Source of the DNA: an uncultured Planctomycetota bacterium
GTDB taxonomy: Bacteria; Planctomycetota; Phycisphaerae; Phycisphaerales; UBA5793
Direction: 5' to 3'
Length of the DNA: 46,143 nucleotides
Assembly: GCA_900696685.1 (NCBI GenBank)
Contig: CAADHA010000093.1
Span: 1 to 46,143 of the forward strand
The position numbers were made by a program, and so were the translations under genes. Positions 7,937 to 16,574 of the stretch are shown here, piece by piece (positions within the stretch are counted from its first letter, which is position 1; each line of letters starts with the position of its first letter). The notes below the pieces were generated by a model that was given only the letters and a program-made list of their open reading frames with translations, did no database searches and was not told where the DNA came from.

Positions 7937-9820
7937 TCACCACCAGAAACGCAGGCGGACGGCGTCGAAGAGCGGGCGCGTGTAGATGGTGAAGAGGTTG
8001 GTCCTCCGGCCCCACACCTTGGCCTGCCCCTCCATGCCGGGCCTGAGCCACGGCGGCGGATCGATCAACTCCACTTCCACCCGGTACACGTTCTTCTGTT
8101 CGAGCACTTCGGAGGCGGGAGTGATGCGCGTGACGGTGAAGCCGATCTTCTCGGCGGGACGGGCCGTGACGACCATGGTGCCGTGCTGCCCGATCTGCAC
8201 GCGCGCGATCCCGGCCTCGGGGATGAGAGCGATGGCGGTGATGGTGTCGAGGCGCGCGACTTCCAGGAGAGGGCGCGCGGGCTGCACGACCTCGCCGAGG
8301 CGGTCATCAAGCAGACCCTGCGTCACCACGCCCGAGATCGGCGCGCGGACCGTCGCGAGGTCGATGCGCTCCTGGAGGCGCCTGGCATCGGCTTCGGCGG
8401 CGCGGAGGCGCGCCTCGAACTGCGCCGCCTCGCCTGTCTTGCCCTGAAAGCGGGCGGCGTCGGCCTGGAGGCGCAGGCGCTGCGTCTCGCCGACGGCCGC
8501 CTGCCATTCGAGGCGGTCCTCGCGCGTGTCGAGGGCGAACAGTGGCGTCACGCCCGCCTCGACCGTGTCGCCGGGTTTGACGAATACCTCGTCGAGTCGA
8601 CCGGCAAAGGGCGGCGACACCTCGCGCCGCTGATCGGCGATGATTCGTCCGGTGCCGACCGCCCGGTCCCGCACCGGCACGAGCACCGAGACCGCGGCCA
8701 GCACCAGCGCGGCGAGGAGGAACATCTTGATGCCCGTCTTCTGCGGCCCGACGAGCGTCTCAGAGAGATCGACGACGCGGTCGCGGCTGACCGCGAGCAC
8801 GCCTCGATCCGCCATGCGCCGCGTCCACACCATCGGGCCGATGTACTCGGCGATCAGGCGCAGCAGGCGCAGGGTGGAATCGTTGAAGGGATCGGCGGCG
8901 TCGCGCTCCATGACGACCACGCCGATCAGTCCCTCCTCGATGCGCAACGGGAAACTCGCGATGGCACATGGGCCAAACCGTTCGCTGAGCGATGCATGCG
9001 CGCGGACGACGCGGCGCTCGGAGGGATCGGCCTCGGCGGGCTGGGGGTAGCGGATCTCGGTGTCCTGGTCGGCGCACTCCTCCATGACGGCTTCGAGGGC
9101 CTCGGCGAACTCGCTGCGGCGGTCGAGGTGCTCGGCCCCGCCGATCGCGACGACGCGCACGCTGTGGCCGTGGATGAGTCCGATGGAGACGCGCGTGCAA
9201 CCGAAGCGGCGCTGAAGTTCGTTGCAGAACATCGCCGCCATTTCGCCCGTGTCATGCCCCTGATTGGACTTGTCGATGAGGTCAAGCGCTTCGCGCAGCT
9301 GGATCTTGGACTCGGCCTCGACGAAGGCCTGCTGCCGCCAGAGAAAGGCCTCGAAGGCGAGCGTGCTGAGTTCGAGGCGCTTGAGACCCTCATCAAGTTC
9401 GTCATCGGGCCGATCGGGGACGATGCAGACTGAGGCGCCGTGCGGCCGGCCGGCGAGCATGAGCGGGGCGGCGAGGACGCGGAACTCCGGCTCGGCGGAG
9501 AGCAGGCCGGTGGTTGCCGCGATCTGGTCGATCACCGGCTTGCTCTCGCGCACGGCACGGGCGGCGATCTCAGTGAGTCGCCTGTATTGCTTTGGCGTGA
9601 TGGCGTAGCGGGCGTCAATCTCGTGCCGGATTGTCGCGCCGGCCGGCTGCTCGCGCGTCGGGCGGAGAAGGACAACCCCGGCGACGGCCTGTATGAGGGC
9701 GCATTGCCGTTTGAGCAGGTCGCCAAGGAACGCATCGACTCCGCCGCCGGCGCGCAGCGCCCCCGACCCTTCCACTTCGGTGGAGGTCGATGCGGAGATC
9801 GAAACGACCTGCTCGTCCAT
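7937..9820 (-). CDS. GAF-domain / single-TM / HlyD adaptor fusion
   Basis: The product is 627 residues. The N-terminal 340 residues look cytosolic and GAF-like: a possible first degenerate unit (about 25-165) and a clearer one at about 180-330 (RRFGCTRVSIGLI ... ASFPLRIEEGLIGVVVME). One transmembrane helix follows at about 364-383. The rest is HlyD-like: VGTGRIIADQRREVSPPFAGRLDEVFVKPGDTV, a coiled-coil stretch rich in Arg/Ala/Glu, a second lipoyl half (VRAPISGVVTQG), and a beta-barrel ending near GMEGQAKVWG. The layout suggests that a cytosolic ligand or signal is passed to a periplasmic adaptor; the ligand is unknown. AAGGGC lies upstream of ATG 9820. The gene follows the DUF3467 gene by 50 bases and precedes the M50 fusion. 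Confidence 0.8.
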   Translation of the reverse strand: MDEQVVSISASTSTEVEGSGALRAGGGVDAFLGDLLKRQCALIQAVAGVVLLRPTREQPAGATIRHEIDARYAITPKQYRRLTEIAARAVRESKPVIDQIAATTGLLSAEPEFRVLAAPLMLAGRPHGASVCIVPDRPDDELDEGLKRLELSTLAFEAFLWRQQAFVEAESKIQLREALDLIDKSNQGHDTGEMAAMFCNELQRRFGCTRVSIGLIHGHSVRVVAIGGAEHLDRRSEFAEALEAVMEECADQDTEIRYPQPAEADPSERRVVRAHASLSERFGPCAIASFPLRIEEGLIGVVVMERDAADPFNDSTLRLLRLIAEYIGPMVWTRRMADRGVLAVSRDRVVDLSETLVGPQKTGIKMFLLAALVLAAVSVLVPVRDRAVGTGRIIADQRREVSPPFAGRLDEVFVKPGDTVEAGVTPLFALDTREDRLEWQAAVGETQRLRLQADAARFQGKTGEAAQFEARLRAAEADARRLQERIDLATVRAPISGVVTQGLLDDRLGEVVQPARPLLEVARLDTITAIALIPEAGIARVQIGQHGTMVVTARPAEKIGFTVTRITPASEVLEQKNVYRVEVELIDPPPWLRPGMEGQAKVWGRRTNLFTIYTRPLFDAVRLRFWW

Positions 9821-9870
9821 GCGCGTGCCCTTGTCTCACGCCTTCCGCGGCCGATTGCTCCGGCGGTTGC

Positions 9871-10218
9871 TCAGCCGGGCTGTCCAACCTGCGCCGCCTG
9901 GCTCTGCTTGATGTCGATCTCGCCGAAACGCTCCTCGTGCTGGCGCACGATGTTGGCGAGGGTGAGCGCGAGGCGCTTGGTGTTGCGCCAGTTGAGGATC
10001 ACCTGGTTGCGCACCTTGAAGAGCATCTCGTTCTGCTTGCCGGGGATCATCCGGTTCATGCCGAAGTCGAGGATCACTTCCTCGACAGAGCCGTCCGCCC
10101 GGAAGGTGTTGCAGTAGGCGGAGGCCATGTCGGTCTCGTCGATGCGGAGGGTCATTTCGCGCCGCTGGCCCTCGGCGCCGGACTCGGGATTGGTCAGTTG
10201 CGGTCTGGTCTCAGCCAC
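9871..10218 (-). CDS. DUF3467 family small protein
   Basis: This soluble protein is about 115 residues. The pattern of a short beta segment (REMTLRIDETDMASAYCNTFRADGSVEEVILDFG) followed by NQVILNWRNTKRLALTLANIVRQHEERFGEI fits DUF3467, a family of unknown function. A GTG at 10218 is chosen as start because AAAGGA lies 6 bases upstream; an ATG at 10239 would place that Shine-Dalgarno sequence inside the gene. It lies 50 bases before the GAF-HlyD gene and is the only small soluble member of the locus, so a chaperone, regulator or adaptor role for the export genes is possible but not shown. Confidence 0.75.
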   Translation of the reverse strand: MAETRPQLTNPESGAEGQRREMTLRIDETDMASAYCNTFRADGSVEEVILDFGMNRMIPGKQNEMLFKVRNQVILNWRNTKRLALTLANIVRQHEERFGEIDIKQSQAAQVGQPG

Positions 10219-10374
10219 TGGTGGTCCTTTCGGTTGCAAAGTTCATCATGGTTGGTGGTTGAATCGTCGTTCAATGCGGTCCGGGAGGCGTTTCGCGGCC
10301 TGCGGCGCCTCATCTGCGGCGGCTCGCCGCCGCCTGGGCGCGCGGCCGGTTCGTTCTCGGATGGTAGGTGAGCC
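10219..10374 (-). other. Gap within the presumed export operon
   Basis: This 156-base gap separates the HlyD-type adaptor gene from the DUF3467 gene. It contains a GC-rich hairpin of GGCGGC and GCCGCC around 10318-10332. No gene or T-run is visible. It may mark partial termination or a second promoter inside the locus. Confidence 0.2.
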
Positions 10375-11373
10375 TCATGGCGCGGTTCGTCTCAGCGCCT
10401 CGTCCGCCTCGGGGAACTGCACCAGTGCGTGCAGGCCCGCAGGAAGACGCTCCGGGTTGTCCACTTCCAGGCGCACGATCAGCGTGCTCGACGAAGCGTC
10501 GGCGACCGCGGAGACCCAGATCGCTCTGCCTTCGGTCGGCACGCCGCCCGGCACGTCTCGCCAGCGGATCACCGCGACGCTCCCCGGCTCGACGAGCATG
10601 CCCAGGCGCACGGGCACGGCCACGTCCATCCAGAGCGGGTCAATGGAAACGATGTGAGCGACGGGCTGGAGGGCTTCGATCGTTTCGCCCGCCTCGACGG
10701 TCAGGCGAGCCACGATTCCGTGAATGGGGCTGCGCAGCGTCATCTGACCCAGCGACACGGCCTCGCGATCGTGGATGAGGCGGGCCTGCTCGTGCTCGCG
10801 AGAGGCGGCGCGAACCTCGATGTCGCGCAAGGCGGCCTCGGCCTCGGCGCGGCTCAGTTCGCGCGGGGCGGCCGCGTCCTGCGCCGCCAATTCCTTCACG
10901 TTCTCGAGGTCGAGGTGCGCCAGGTCCGCACGCTTGCGCGCCGCCTCGACGGCCGAGGTATCCTCCGCCGAAAGACGCTGCGCCTGCACAGTCATCCTCT
11001 GCACGCGGTCGTCGAGTTGGGCAATCATGTCGCCGGGCGCCACCGTCTGACTCTCGACAACCGGCACACGATCAACCGTGCCCGAATGGACAAAAGCCAT
11101 GGTGATGGTCTTGCTCGGTGTTGAGATGGCGGGGTAGCCCTCTGAGCGGTATCCGTCGAAGAGCGGAGGCGCGTTCCGGCCGGGCCCGGTCTGCGATCTC
11201 GAGGCTGCCAGACCGGATGCCGCGGCCAATGATGTGAGCAGAAGCAGAAGTGCCCCACGGGTCGAGGCGAATCTCAATCGGGCGGCGGGTGCATCGGACG
11301 TGGCGCTCGCCGGTCCTGCTTCCCGGACCGGCCAGGGCGCGGCAGGGAGACGGCGATGACTGATCGATTCCAC
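10375..11373 (-). CDS. HlyD/RND-type periplasmic adaptor protein
   Basis: The 332-residue protein has an N-terminal hydrophobic segment (about residues 39-57) acting as anchor or uncleaved signal. It then shows the usual adaptor order: a first lipoyl half (HSGTVDRVPVVESQTVAPGDMIAQLDD), a helical hairpin of about 75 residues, the second lipoyl half (LRSPIHGIVARLTVEAGETI), and a beta-barrel (MDVAVPVRLGMLVEPGS). Such proteins link an inner membrane pump to the outer envelope in Gram-negative export systems. The GTG start is supported by AAGGAG seven bases upstream. No pump or outer membrane channel gene is adjacent. It is the first gene of the five-gene minus-strand locus and faces away from the LeuD-like gene. 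Confidence 0.8.
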   Translation of the reverse strand: MESISHRRLPAAPWPVREAGPASATSDAPAARLRFASTRGALLLLLTSLAAASGLAASRSQTGPGRNAPPLFDGYRSEGYPAISTPSKTITMAFVHSGTVDRVPVVESQTVAPGDMIAQLDDRVQRMTVQAQRLSAEDTSAVEAARKRADLAHLDLENVKELAAQDAAAPRELSRAEAEAALRDIEVRAASREHEQARLIHDREAVSLGQMTLRSPIHGIVARLTVEAGETIEALQPVAHIVSIDPLWMDVAVPVRLGMLVEPGSVAVIRWRDVPGGVPTEGRAIWVSAVADASSSTLIVRLEVDNPERLPAGLHALVQFPEADEALRRTAP

Positions 11374-11665
11374 TGTGCAACTCCTTGATTCAGTACACTG
11401 GCACTCTGGCCGGCCGCATCCCTTGGCGGGGAGTTCTCAACTCGTGATGCGACCCGGTTCCGCCGCGCAATGCGGGCGACCTCTTGATGCCCTACGCATC
11501 AGCGGCTCGAAGGGTTGCCCGCTCGGGCGCCTGGCGGCCTCCCGGTCTCGCCGGACAACACCTCCTATGAATATAGCCCGCAGGCGCACGATTTCGACAC
11601 TGACTCAACCCGAATCATCGCGTTGCGCCCCAGTGTACCACCAACCCGCATTATCGGAACACGCA

Positions 11666-12247
11666 ATGGCCAAGGTCAGGTCTTCTTCCGACACCCGGCA
11701 GCCCATCGCCGGCCAGGTCTACTGTGCCGGCGACATGGTTTCTTCGGATGACATTCTCGGTCCGGAGTACCTCTCCTTCGATCTCGACGATCCGCAGGAG
11801 AGGCAATGGCTGGGCGCGTACGCGTTTGCGCACCTTGCGCAGCGGGCGGGTATGTTCGTGCCAGTCGGGCAGTTCCGCTCGCCCTATTCGATCGTCGTGG
11901 CCGGTCGCCGGTTCGGACGCGGCAGCGCCCGAGTTCACTCGGCCGTCGCCATGGCAGAGGCGGGGATTCGAGCCGTCGTCGCGGACTCAATCGCGGTCGA
12001 GTTCATGCGTGTGGCGACAAACGCCGGACTCATCCTGTGCCTGACCTTCGTCGAGCCGGGCGCGTGGAAAGTGCTCTGCACGGGCGATCATTGTGTGCTT
12101 GATCTCGATGAGCCGGCACTGCGCGCAGGCGACAGGACTTTGGCGCTTCAGCCCCCGGGTGCTGTGCGTGAGATCGTGGAGAGCGGGGGCCTGGCTGCAT
12201 ACCTGAGCGCCGACGGCGGGAAGCGGCGTACCCCGCGGGACCGCTAG
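11666..12247 (+). CDS. LeuD-like (aconitase swivel domain) protein without a large subunit
   Basis: The product is 193 residues, near the usual length of the small subunit of 3-isopropylmalate or homoaconitate dehydratase. The segment AGRRFGRGSARVHSAVAMAEAGIRAVVADS corresponds to the small-subunit loop usually written FGCGSSREH, with Cys and Glu replaced here. These subunits close the substrate pocket of a 4Fe-4S large subunit (LeuC) in leucine synthesis. No LeuC-like gene is in the window and the changed loop suggests a different substrate or partner, so I do not assign leuD. The ATG at 11666 gives the expected length. A CYTH gene follows after 14 bases. Confidence 0.65.
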   Translation: MAKVRSSSDTRQPIAGQVYCAGDMVSSDDILGPEYLSFDLDDPQERQWLGAYAFAHLAQRAGMFVPVGQFRSPYSIVVAGRRFGRGSARVHSAVAMAEAGIRAVVADSIAVEFMRVATNAGLILCLTFVEPGAWKVLCTGDHCVLDLDEPALRAGDRTLALQPPGAVREIVESGGLAAYLSADGGKRRTPRDR

Positions 12248-12261
12248 GATCACGCACCGGA

Positions 12262-12786
12262 ATGCAGAACATCGAGTTTAAAGCCGAGCTCCGCGACCTC
12301 GATCTCGCCCGCGCCCGCTGCCAGTCGCTTGAGGCGACCTTCGTGCGCATCGGCGAACAGAAGGACACGTACTATCGGCTCCTGGACGGGCGGCTCAAAC
12401 GGCGCGAGTCGCCCGGCGACGCGGTCGAGTGGATTTTCTATCACCGGACCGACCGGCCCGCGGCCCGCATCTGCCACTACATGCTCTATTCCGACGAACA
12501 GGCTCGCGCGAGGTGGGGCGTCCTTCCCCTCCGCGAGCGGATCGTCGTGCAGAAGGTCCGTGAACTCTGGCTCCTGGGCAACGTCCGCATCCACCTCGAT
12601 CAGGTTACGGAACTCGGAACGTATATCGAGTTTGAGGCACAGGTCAGCCGTCGGCACGACGTGAAGACCTGCCATCGGCAGATCGCGTCGCTTCGCGAAT
12701 CGTTCGGGCCGATTCTCGGTGAGGCGATCGCGGGCAGTTATGCTGACTTGCTCGAGCGGCTCAGACATGAACCCGCCGATGAATAA
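12262..12786 (+). CDS. CYTH-fold protein, class IV adenylate cyclase-like
   Basis: The 174-residue cytosolic protein starts with MQNIEFKAEL, like the N-terminal acidic/lysine signature of CYTH enzymes (CyaB class IV cyclases and thiamine or triphosphate hydrolases). Later motifs fit the beta-tunnel: DTYYRLLDGRLKRRES, VRIHLDQVTELGTYIEFEAQV, and a final helix. CYTH proteins bind triphosphates in a tunnel with divalent metal. Whether this one makes cAMP or hydrolyses triphosphates cannot be told. It is 14 bases after the LeuD-like gene and 72 before the MBL gene, so these may be one operon. Confidence 0.75.
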   Translation: MQNIEFKAELRDLDLARARCQSLEATFVRIGEQKDTYYRLLDGRLKRRESPGDAVEWIFYHRTDRPAARICHYMLYSDEQARARWGVLPLRERIVVQKVRELWLLGNVRIHLDQVTELGTYIEFEAQVSRRHDVKTCHRQIASLRESFGPILGEAIAGSYADLLERLRHEPADE

Positions 12787-12858
12787 TGGCGTATGATGTA
12801 CTGTTCGCGCCGACGGGCGCGGACCAGCCCCGAGGCGGCGCCTCGCAGGAAGGGTGAG

Positions 12859-13818
12859 ATGAATTACCGCGCAACCTTGCCTCGAAGAAGGCCGCCCGGA
12901 AAGGGTCGCCGGGCGATCAGCGTTGTCCGGTCGGGCATCCGGCGCTATCCGCGCGAGATATGGCAGTCAATGCGTTTCGGTAAGGCCAAGCCCGCGGCGC
13001 CATCTCCCTGGCTGCTCCCGGAGAGTTTCCACGCCCAGCCGCTCGCCGCCGCGTGGCTCGGACACGCGACCGTCCTCCTGCGCGTGGGCGGCTGCACGAT
13101 TCTCACCGACCCGGTTCTTTCGCACCGCATCGGACCGAGCGTGGGGCGATTCAAGATCGGTATCAGCCGCCTCGCGGAGTTGCCTGCGCAGCCCGAGCAC
13201 CTGCCCCCCATCGACATCATCGCAGTTTCCCACGCCCACTTCGACCACCTCGACAAGCACACGCTCGCGCGGCTTGCGCACGATCGAACCACGGTGGTGA
13301 CGGCGCATCATACGAAGCGTCTGATTCCGCGAGGTTTCCGCCGGGTCATCGAGTTGGACTGGGGACAGGAAGTGAGCATCGGGGGCGTGCGCCTTGGCGC
13401 GATAAGGCCGCGGCACTGGGGGGCGCGCATCGCGTTGGACCGTCACCGGGGCTACAACAGTTACCTCATCGAGGCCGGAGATCATCGCGTGCTCTACGCG
13501 GGCGACACGGCCGTCACCGCGGCATTCAACCACCTGCGCGGCATCGACCTCGCGATCTTCGGCATCGGGGCGTATGACCCCTGGGAAGCAGCCCACGCCA
13601 CGCCCGAACAGGTCTGGTCGATGTTCAATGCCTGCGGAGGCACGAGACTGCTTCCGGTGCACCACTCGACATTCCGCCTCAGCGACGAACACCGCGATGA
13701 GCCGCTCGACCGGCTCCTGAGCGCGGCCGGTCCGCAGGGTCTGTCGAGGATCATCCGCTGCAGGCCGGGGCAGTCCTGGTGGAGCGAGGCATGCGACTCG
13801 CTCTGCGCCGCCGGTTGA
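12859..13818 (+). CDS. MBL-fold metallo-hydrolase of the NAPE-PLD/UlaG-like type
   Basis: The product is about 319 residues. The metal motif HAHFDH is present (SHAHFDHLD), together with WLGHATVLLRVGG near the N-terminus, a TDPVLSHRIGP strand, a YAGDTAV segment supplying the bridging Asp, and a late PVHHSTF histidine. This order matches the MBL subgroup that includes N-acyl-phosphatidylethanolamine phospholipase D. The residues before WLGHA are basic and may bind membrane. The ATG at 12859 has AGGAAGG upstream; an ATG at 12793 in the same frame lacks this. The substrate is unknown, but the next gene (convergent) also acts on phospholipids. Confidence 0.8.
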   Translation: MNYRATLPRRRPPGKGRRAISVVRSGIRRYPREIWQSMRFGKAKPAAPSPWLLPESFHAQPLAAAWLGHATVLLRVGGCTILTDPVLSHRIGPSVGRFKIGISRLAELPAQPEHLPPIDIIAVSHAHFDHLDKHTLARLAHDRTTVVTAHHTKRLIPRGFRRVIELDWGQEVSIGGVRLGAIRPRHWGARIALDRHRGYNSYLIEAGDHRVLYAGDTAVTAAFNHLRGIDLAIFGIGAYDPWEAAHATPEQVWSMFNACGGTRLLPVHHSTFRLSDEHRDEPLDRLLSAAGPQGLSRIIRCRPGQSWWSEACDSLCAAG

Positions 13819-13824
13819 GCGCCA

Positions 13825-15285
13825 TTACAGAAGCGGGCTGAACAACTGCGCCACGTTGTCGGCGAATTGCCGGAGGACGCTGCGGCGCAGCCACTTCTCG
13901 CGGCTGATCTGCACGGAGTTGTTCAGGTAGCCGCGCTGCATGAAGCGCACGAGGCTGGAGAAGTCGTCGTCGTAGATGAACAGCGTGATCTCGAAGTTCA
14001 GCCAGAATGAGCGCATGTCCACGTTGGCCGAGCCGATGATCGCGAGTCGGCGGTCGGCGGTCATGGTCTTGGAGTGCAGCAGCCCGCCGCGGTAGTGGAA
14101 GATGCGAATGCCGGCGTCAAGCAGGTCGAGGTAGTGGGATCGCGCGGCGGCGGCGACGATCGGCGCATCGAGGATCTCGGGAACGACGATCGTGACTTCA
14201 ACGCCGCGCATCGCCGCCGTGCACAGCGCCGCTTTGCTCGCCTCGTCGGGCACGAAGTAGGGCGTCGTGATAAGCAGTTCCTCGGTCGCGGCGTAGATCG
14301 TGGCGAGAAAGGTCTGGTGGACGGCGTCAAGCGGCGCGCCGGGCCCGGACGGGATCACGTGGAGGACGCTTGGACCCTCGCCCGCGAGGACTTCCTCAGG
14401 GAAGAAACGGCCCAGAGGGTTGAGATTCTCTTCGCTGTCGGCCAGCCAGTCGCGCAGGAAAACGACCTGCAGGGCGTGAACGGCCGGACCTTCAAGACGC
14501 AGGGTGGCGTCGATCCACGGCCCGATGCCGCGACGGGGATCGAAGTTGAATGTGTCGTCGTTGATGTTCTGGCTTCCCGCATAGCCGATCCGCCCGTCGA
14601 TCACCGCGATCTTGCGGTGGTTGCGCAGGTCGATGCGCGCCAGGAGCATGCGCAATGGATTGACCGGCAGGGCCGCCGTGACCTTCACGCCGGAGTCCCG
14701 CATCTGATGGGCCGCGGCCGAGCGAAGAAAGTGCTTGCTGCCGACGGCATCGACGATGACGCGGCACTCGACGCCGCGCTTCGCGGCACGGATCATCGCA
14801 TTCGCCACGTCAACGCCCCGCCCGCCGTTCATCCAGATGTAATACAGCAGATGGCAATGTTGCCGCGCGGCGTCGATGTCCGCGATCAGCCGATCGAGCA
14901 TTCCCGAGGTTTCGGAGATGAGTTCGAGCGTGTTGCCGGTGAGGGGAGGCAGGCCGGAGACGGCCGTGCCCATCTTCGCCGCGTGCCGGTAGAAGTCCTC
15001 CTGCGGCAGCCAGTCGAGGTGGTGCCGGCGCCACAGTGCGACCGCCTCGGTGTCGATGCCCGCGGTCAGTTCGTTGAAACGCCGCACGCGCCGGCGGCCC
15101 AGGCGGTTCTCCCCGACCAGCAGGTACACCACGAAGCCCACGAAGGGCATGAAGAGAACAATCAGCAGCCAGGCCAGCGACACGGGCACCGATGCGCGCC
15201 GCATGATGATCCGCACCGCCAGGCCGATCCGGATGATCCAGTCTGCCGCAAGAACGCTGATGGTGATCCAACTGATGGAATCCAT
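13825..15285 (-). CDS. cls: Cardiolipin synthase
   Basis: The 486-residue membrane protein has two N-terminal transmembrane helices (about residues 5-22 and 33-57) typical of ClsA. Two phospholipase D signatures follow: NHRKIAVIDGRIGYAGSQN and HSKTMTADRRLAIIGSAN, each with the HxKx4D pattern intact. The enzyme joins two phosphatidylglycerol molecules into cardiolipin at the inner membrane. Length and motif spacing are normal. It may be the last gene of the minus-strand run that begins with coaX, 61 bases after the RluD-type gene, though a strong hairpin lies in that gap. Confidence 0.92.
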   Translation of the reverse strand: MDSISWITISVLAADWIIRIGLAVRIIMRRASVPVSLAWLLIVLFMPFVGFVVYLLVGENRLGRRRVRRFNELTAGIDTEAVALWRRHHLDWLPQEDFYRHAAKMGTAVSGLPPLTGNTLELISETSGMLDRLIADIDAARQHCHLLYYIWMNGGRGVDVANAMIRAAKRGVECRVIVDAVGSKHFLRSAAAHQMRDSGVKVTAALPVNPLRMLLARIDLRNHRKIAVIDGRIGYAGSQNINDDTFNFDPRRGIGPWIDATLRLEGPAVHALQVVFLRDWLADSEENLNPLGRFFPEEVLAGEGPSVLHVIPSGPGAPLDAVHQTFLATIYAATEELLITTPYFVPDEASKAALCTAAMRGVEVTIVVPEILDAPIVAAAARSHYLDLLDAGIRIFHYRGGLLHSKTMTADRRLAIIGSANVDMRSFWLNFEITLFIYDDDFSSLVRFMQRGYLNNSVQISREKWLRRSVLRQFADNVAQLFSPLL

Positions 15286-15320
15286 CGGGAGAGTGTATCA
15301 GGCGGCCGGTTCCGGGTTGT

Positions 15321-15344
15321 GCCGCCCGCGGCTTCGCGGGCGGC
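15321..15344 (-). terminator. Strong GC hairpin after the RluD-type gene
   Basis: A perfect 10-bp stem (15321-15330 with 15335-15344) closes a 4-base loop, starting 3 bases after the pseudouridine synthase stop. No T-run follows on the minus strand. It probably weakens transcription into cls or protects the mRNA end. Confidence 0.5.
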
Positions 15345-15346
15345 CC

Positions 15347-16555
15347 CTAGTCCGCCAGGAGCCGTCCGAGATCGATCCGCGATCCCGCCGGCGCCGTCCC
15401 ACGCCCGCCTCCGCGATGCGCCCTCAGAAGTGCGATGAGGCGACGAAGGTCTGGCGGAAGTGGCGCGATGAACTCCATCGGCCGACCTTCCGAGGGATGC
15501 CGCACGCTCAGGGTCGTGGCGTGAAGCGCCTGCCGCGAGATCACCACTTCTTCGTCTCCGAGTGCGCCCGAAATGTCTGACGCGCGCATGGCCCGCCCGC
15601 CGTAGGCCTCGTCGCCAACGATCGGCCAGCCGAGGTGCGAAAGGTGCACGCGAATCTGGTGCGTGCGCCCGGTGTGCAACTCGAGTTCCACAAGCGCAAA
15701 TCCGCTGTACTGCTCTCGCACGCGGTAGATGGTGCGCGATTCCTTGGCGCCCGGGTCGTAGCGGACGGCCATGAGTTCGCGGTGGACGGGATGCTTGCCG
15801 ATGGGCAGGTCAATCACGTCGGCGACAGGCTCGACATGGCCTTGCACGACCGCGAGGTAGCGCTTGTCCGTGGTGCGGTTCTCGAACTGGCGGGCCAGTC
15901 GCCAGTGGGCGGTGTCAGTCTTGGCGATGATGAGCACGCCCGTGGTGCTGCGGTCGAGGCGGTGGACCACGCCCGGCCGCGCCTCCTCGCGCCCGACGTT
16001 CGAGAGTGCGCCGCACGAGTGGCGTGCGAAGTGCCAGGCGAGGGCGTTGATGAGCGTGCCCGACTTGTTGCCCCTGGCCGGGTGGACGATCAGGTCCGCC
16101 TGCTTGTTCACGACGATCAGATCATTGTCCTCGTAGAGCACGTCGAGAGGGATGTCTTCGCCCACGATCTCCGTGGCGGGCGGAGGCGGGAGTATGACCT
16201 GCACGACGTCGCCGAAGCGCAGGTTCGTCGAGGCCTTGGGCGGTCGATCGTTGACAGTCACCGCCTGTTCGGCGATGAGGCGCTGGAGTTGCGTGCGGCT
16301 CATGAATGGAATGCGGTCCTGCAGGTACTTGTCGAGCCGCTTGCAGAGATCGCGCGTCAGTTTGAAGGTCACGGTGAGGGGGCGGTCGGATTCATCGTCA
16401 TCGCCGGCCGCGGCCGCGCGCAGAAGATCGGGATCGACCTTGCCGCCGCTGGTGAGCCGGGAGACGTCTGGAGAGAGAGCACCCGGCGCATTCGACGCGG
16501 CCGATCGTTCAGGCCGCGCGCCGGTTGCGCGTGCATCTGGTTCTCGTTCAGGCAT
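15347..16555 (-). CDS. rluD: RluD-family rRNA pseudouridine synthase
   Basis: The product is about 402 residues. An acidic, low-complexity N-terminal tail of about 80 residues precedes an S4 RNA-binding domain (KRLDKYLQDRIPFMSRTQLQRLI). The catalytic core carries RPGVVHRLDRSTTGVLIIAKT, with the HRLD aspartate that attacks uridine, and LHTGRTHQIRVHLSHLGWPIVGD. The family converts uridines to pseudouridine in 23S rRNA; RluD is the usual assignment but RluC-like specificity cannot be excluded. The start is uncertain: ATG 16555 or GTG 16567. Either lies within 20 bases of the upstream gene's stop. The extra N-terminal tail is unusual for the family. Confidence 0.85.
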   Translation of the reverse strand: MPEREPDARATGARPERSAASNAPGALSPDVSRLTSGGKVDPDLLRAAAAGDDDESDRPLTVTFKLTRDLCKRLDKYLQDRIPFMSRTQLQRLIAEQAVTVNDRPPKASTNLRFGDVVQVILPPPPATEIVGEDIPLDVLYEDNDLIVVNKQADLIVHPARGNKSGTLINALAWHFARHSCGALSNVGREEARPGVVHRLDRSTTGVLIIAKTDTAHWRLARQFENRTTDKRYLAVVQGHVEPVADVIDLPIGKHPVHRELMAVRYDPGAKESRTIYRVREQYSGFALVELELHTGRTHQIRVHLSHLGWPIVGDEAYGGRAMRASDISGALGDEEVVISRQALHATTLSVRHPSEGRPMEFIAPLPPDLRRLIALLRAHRGGGRGTAPAGSRIDLGRLLAD

Positions 16556-16574
16556 TTCGCCGGTCACGTCGTCA

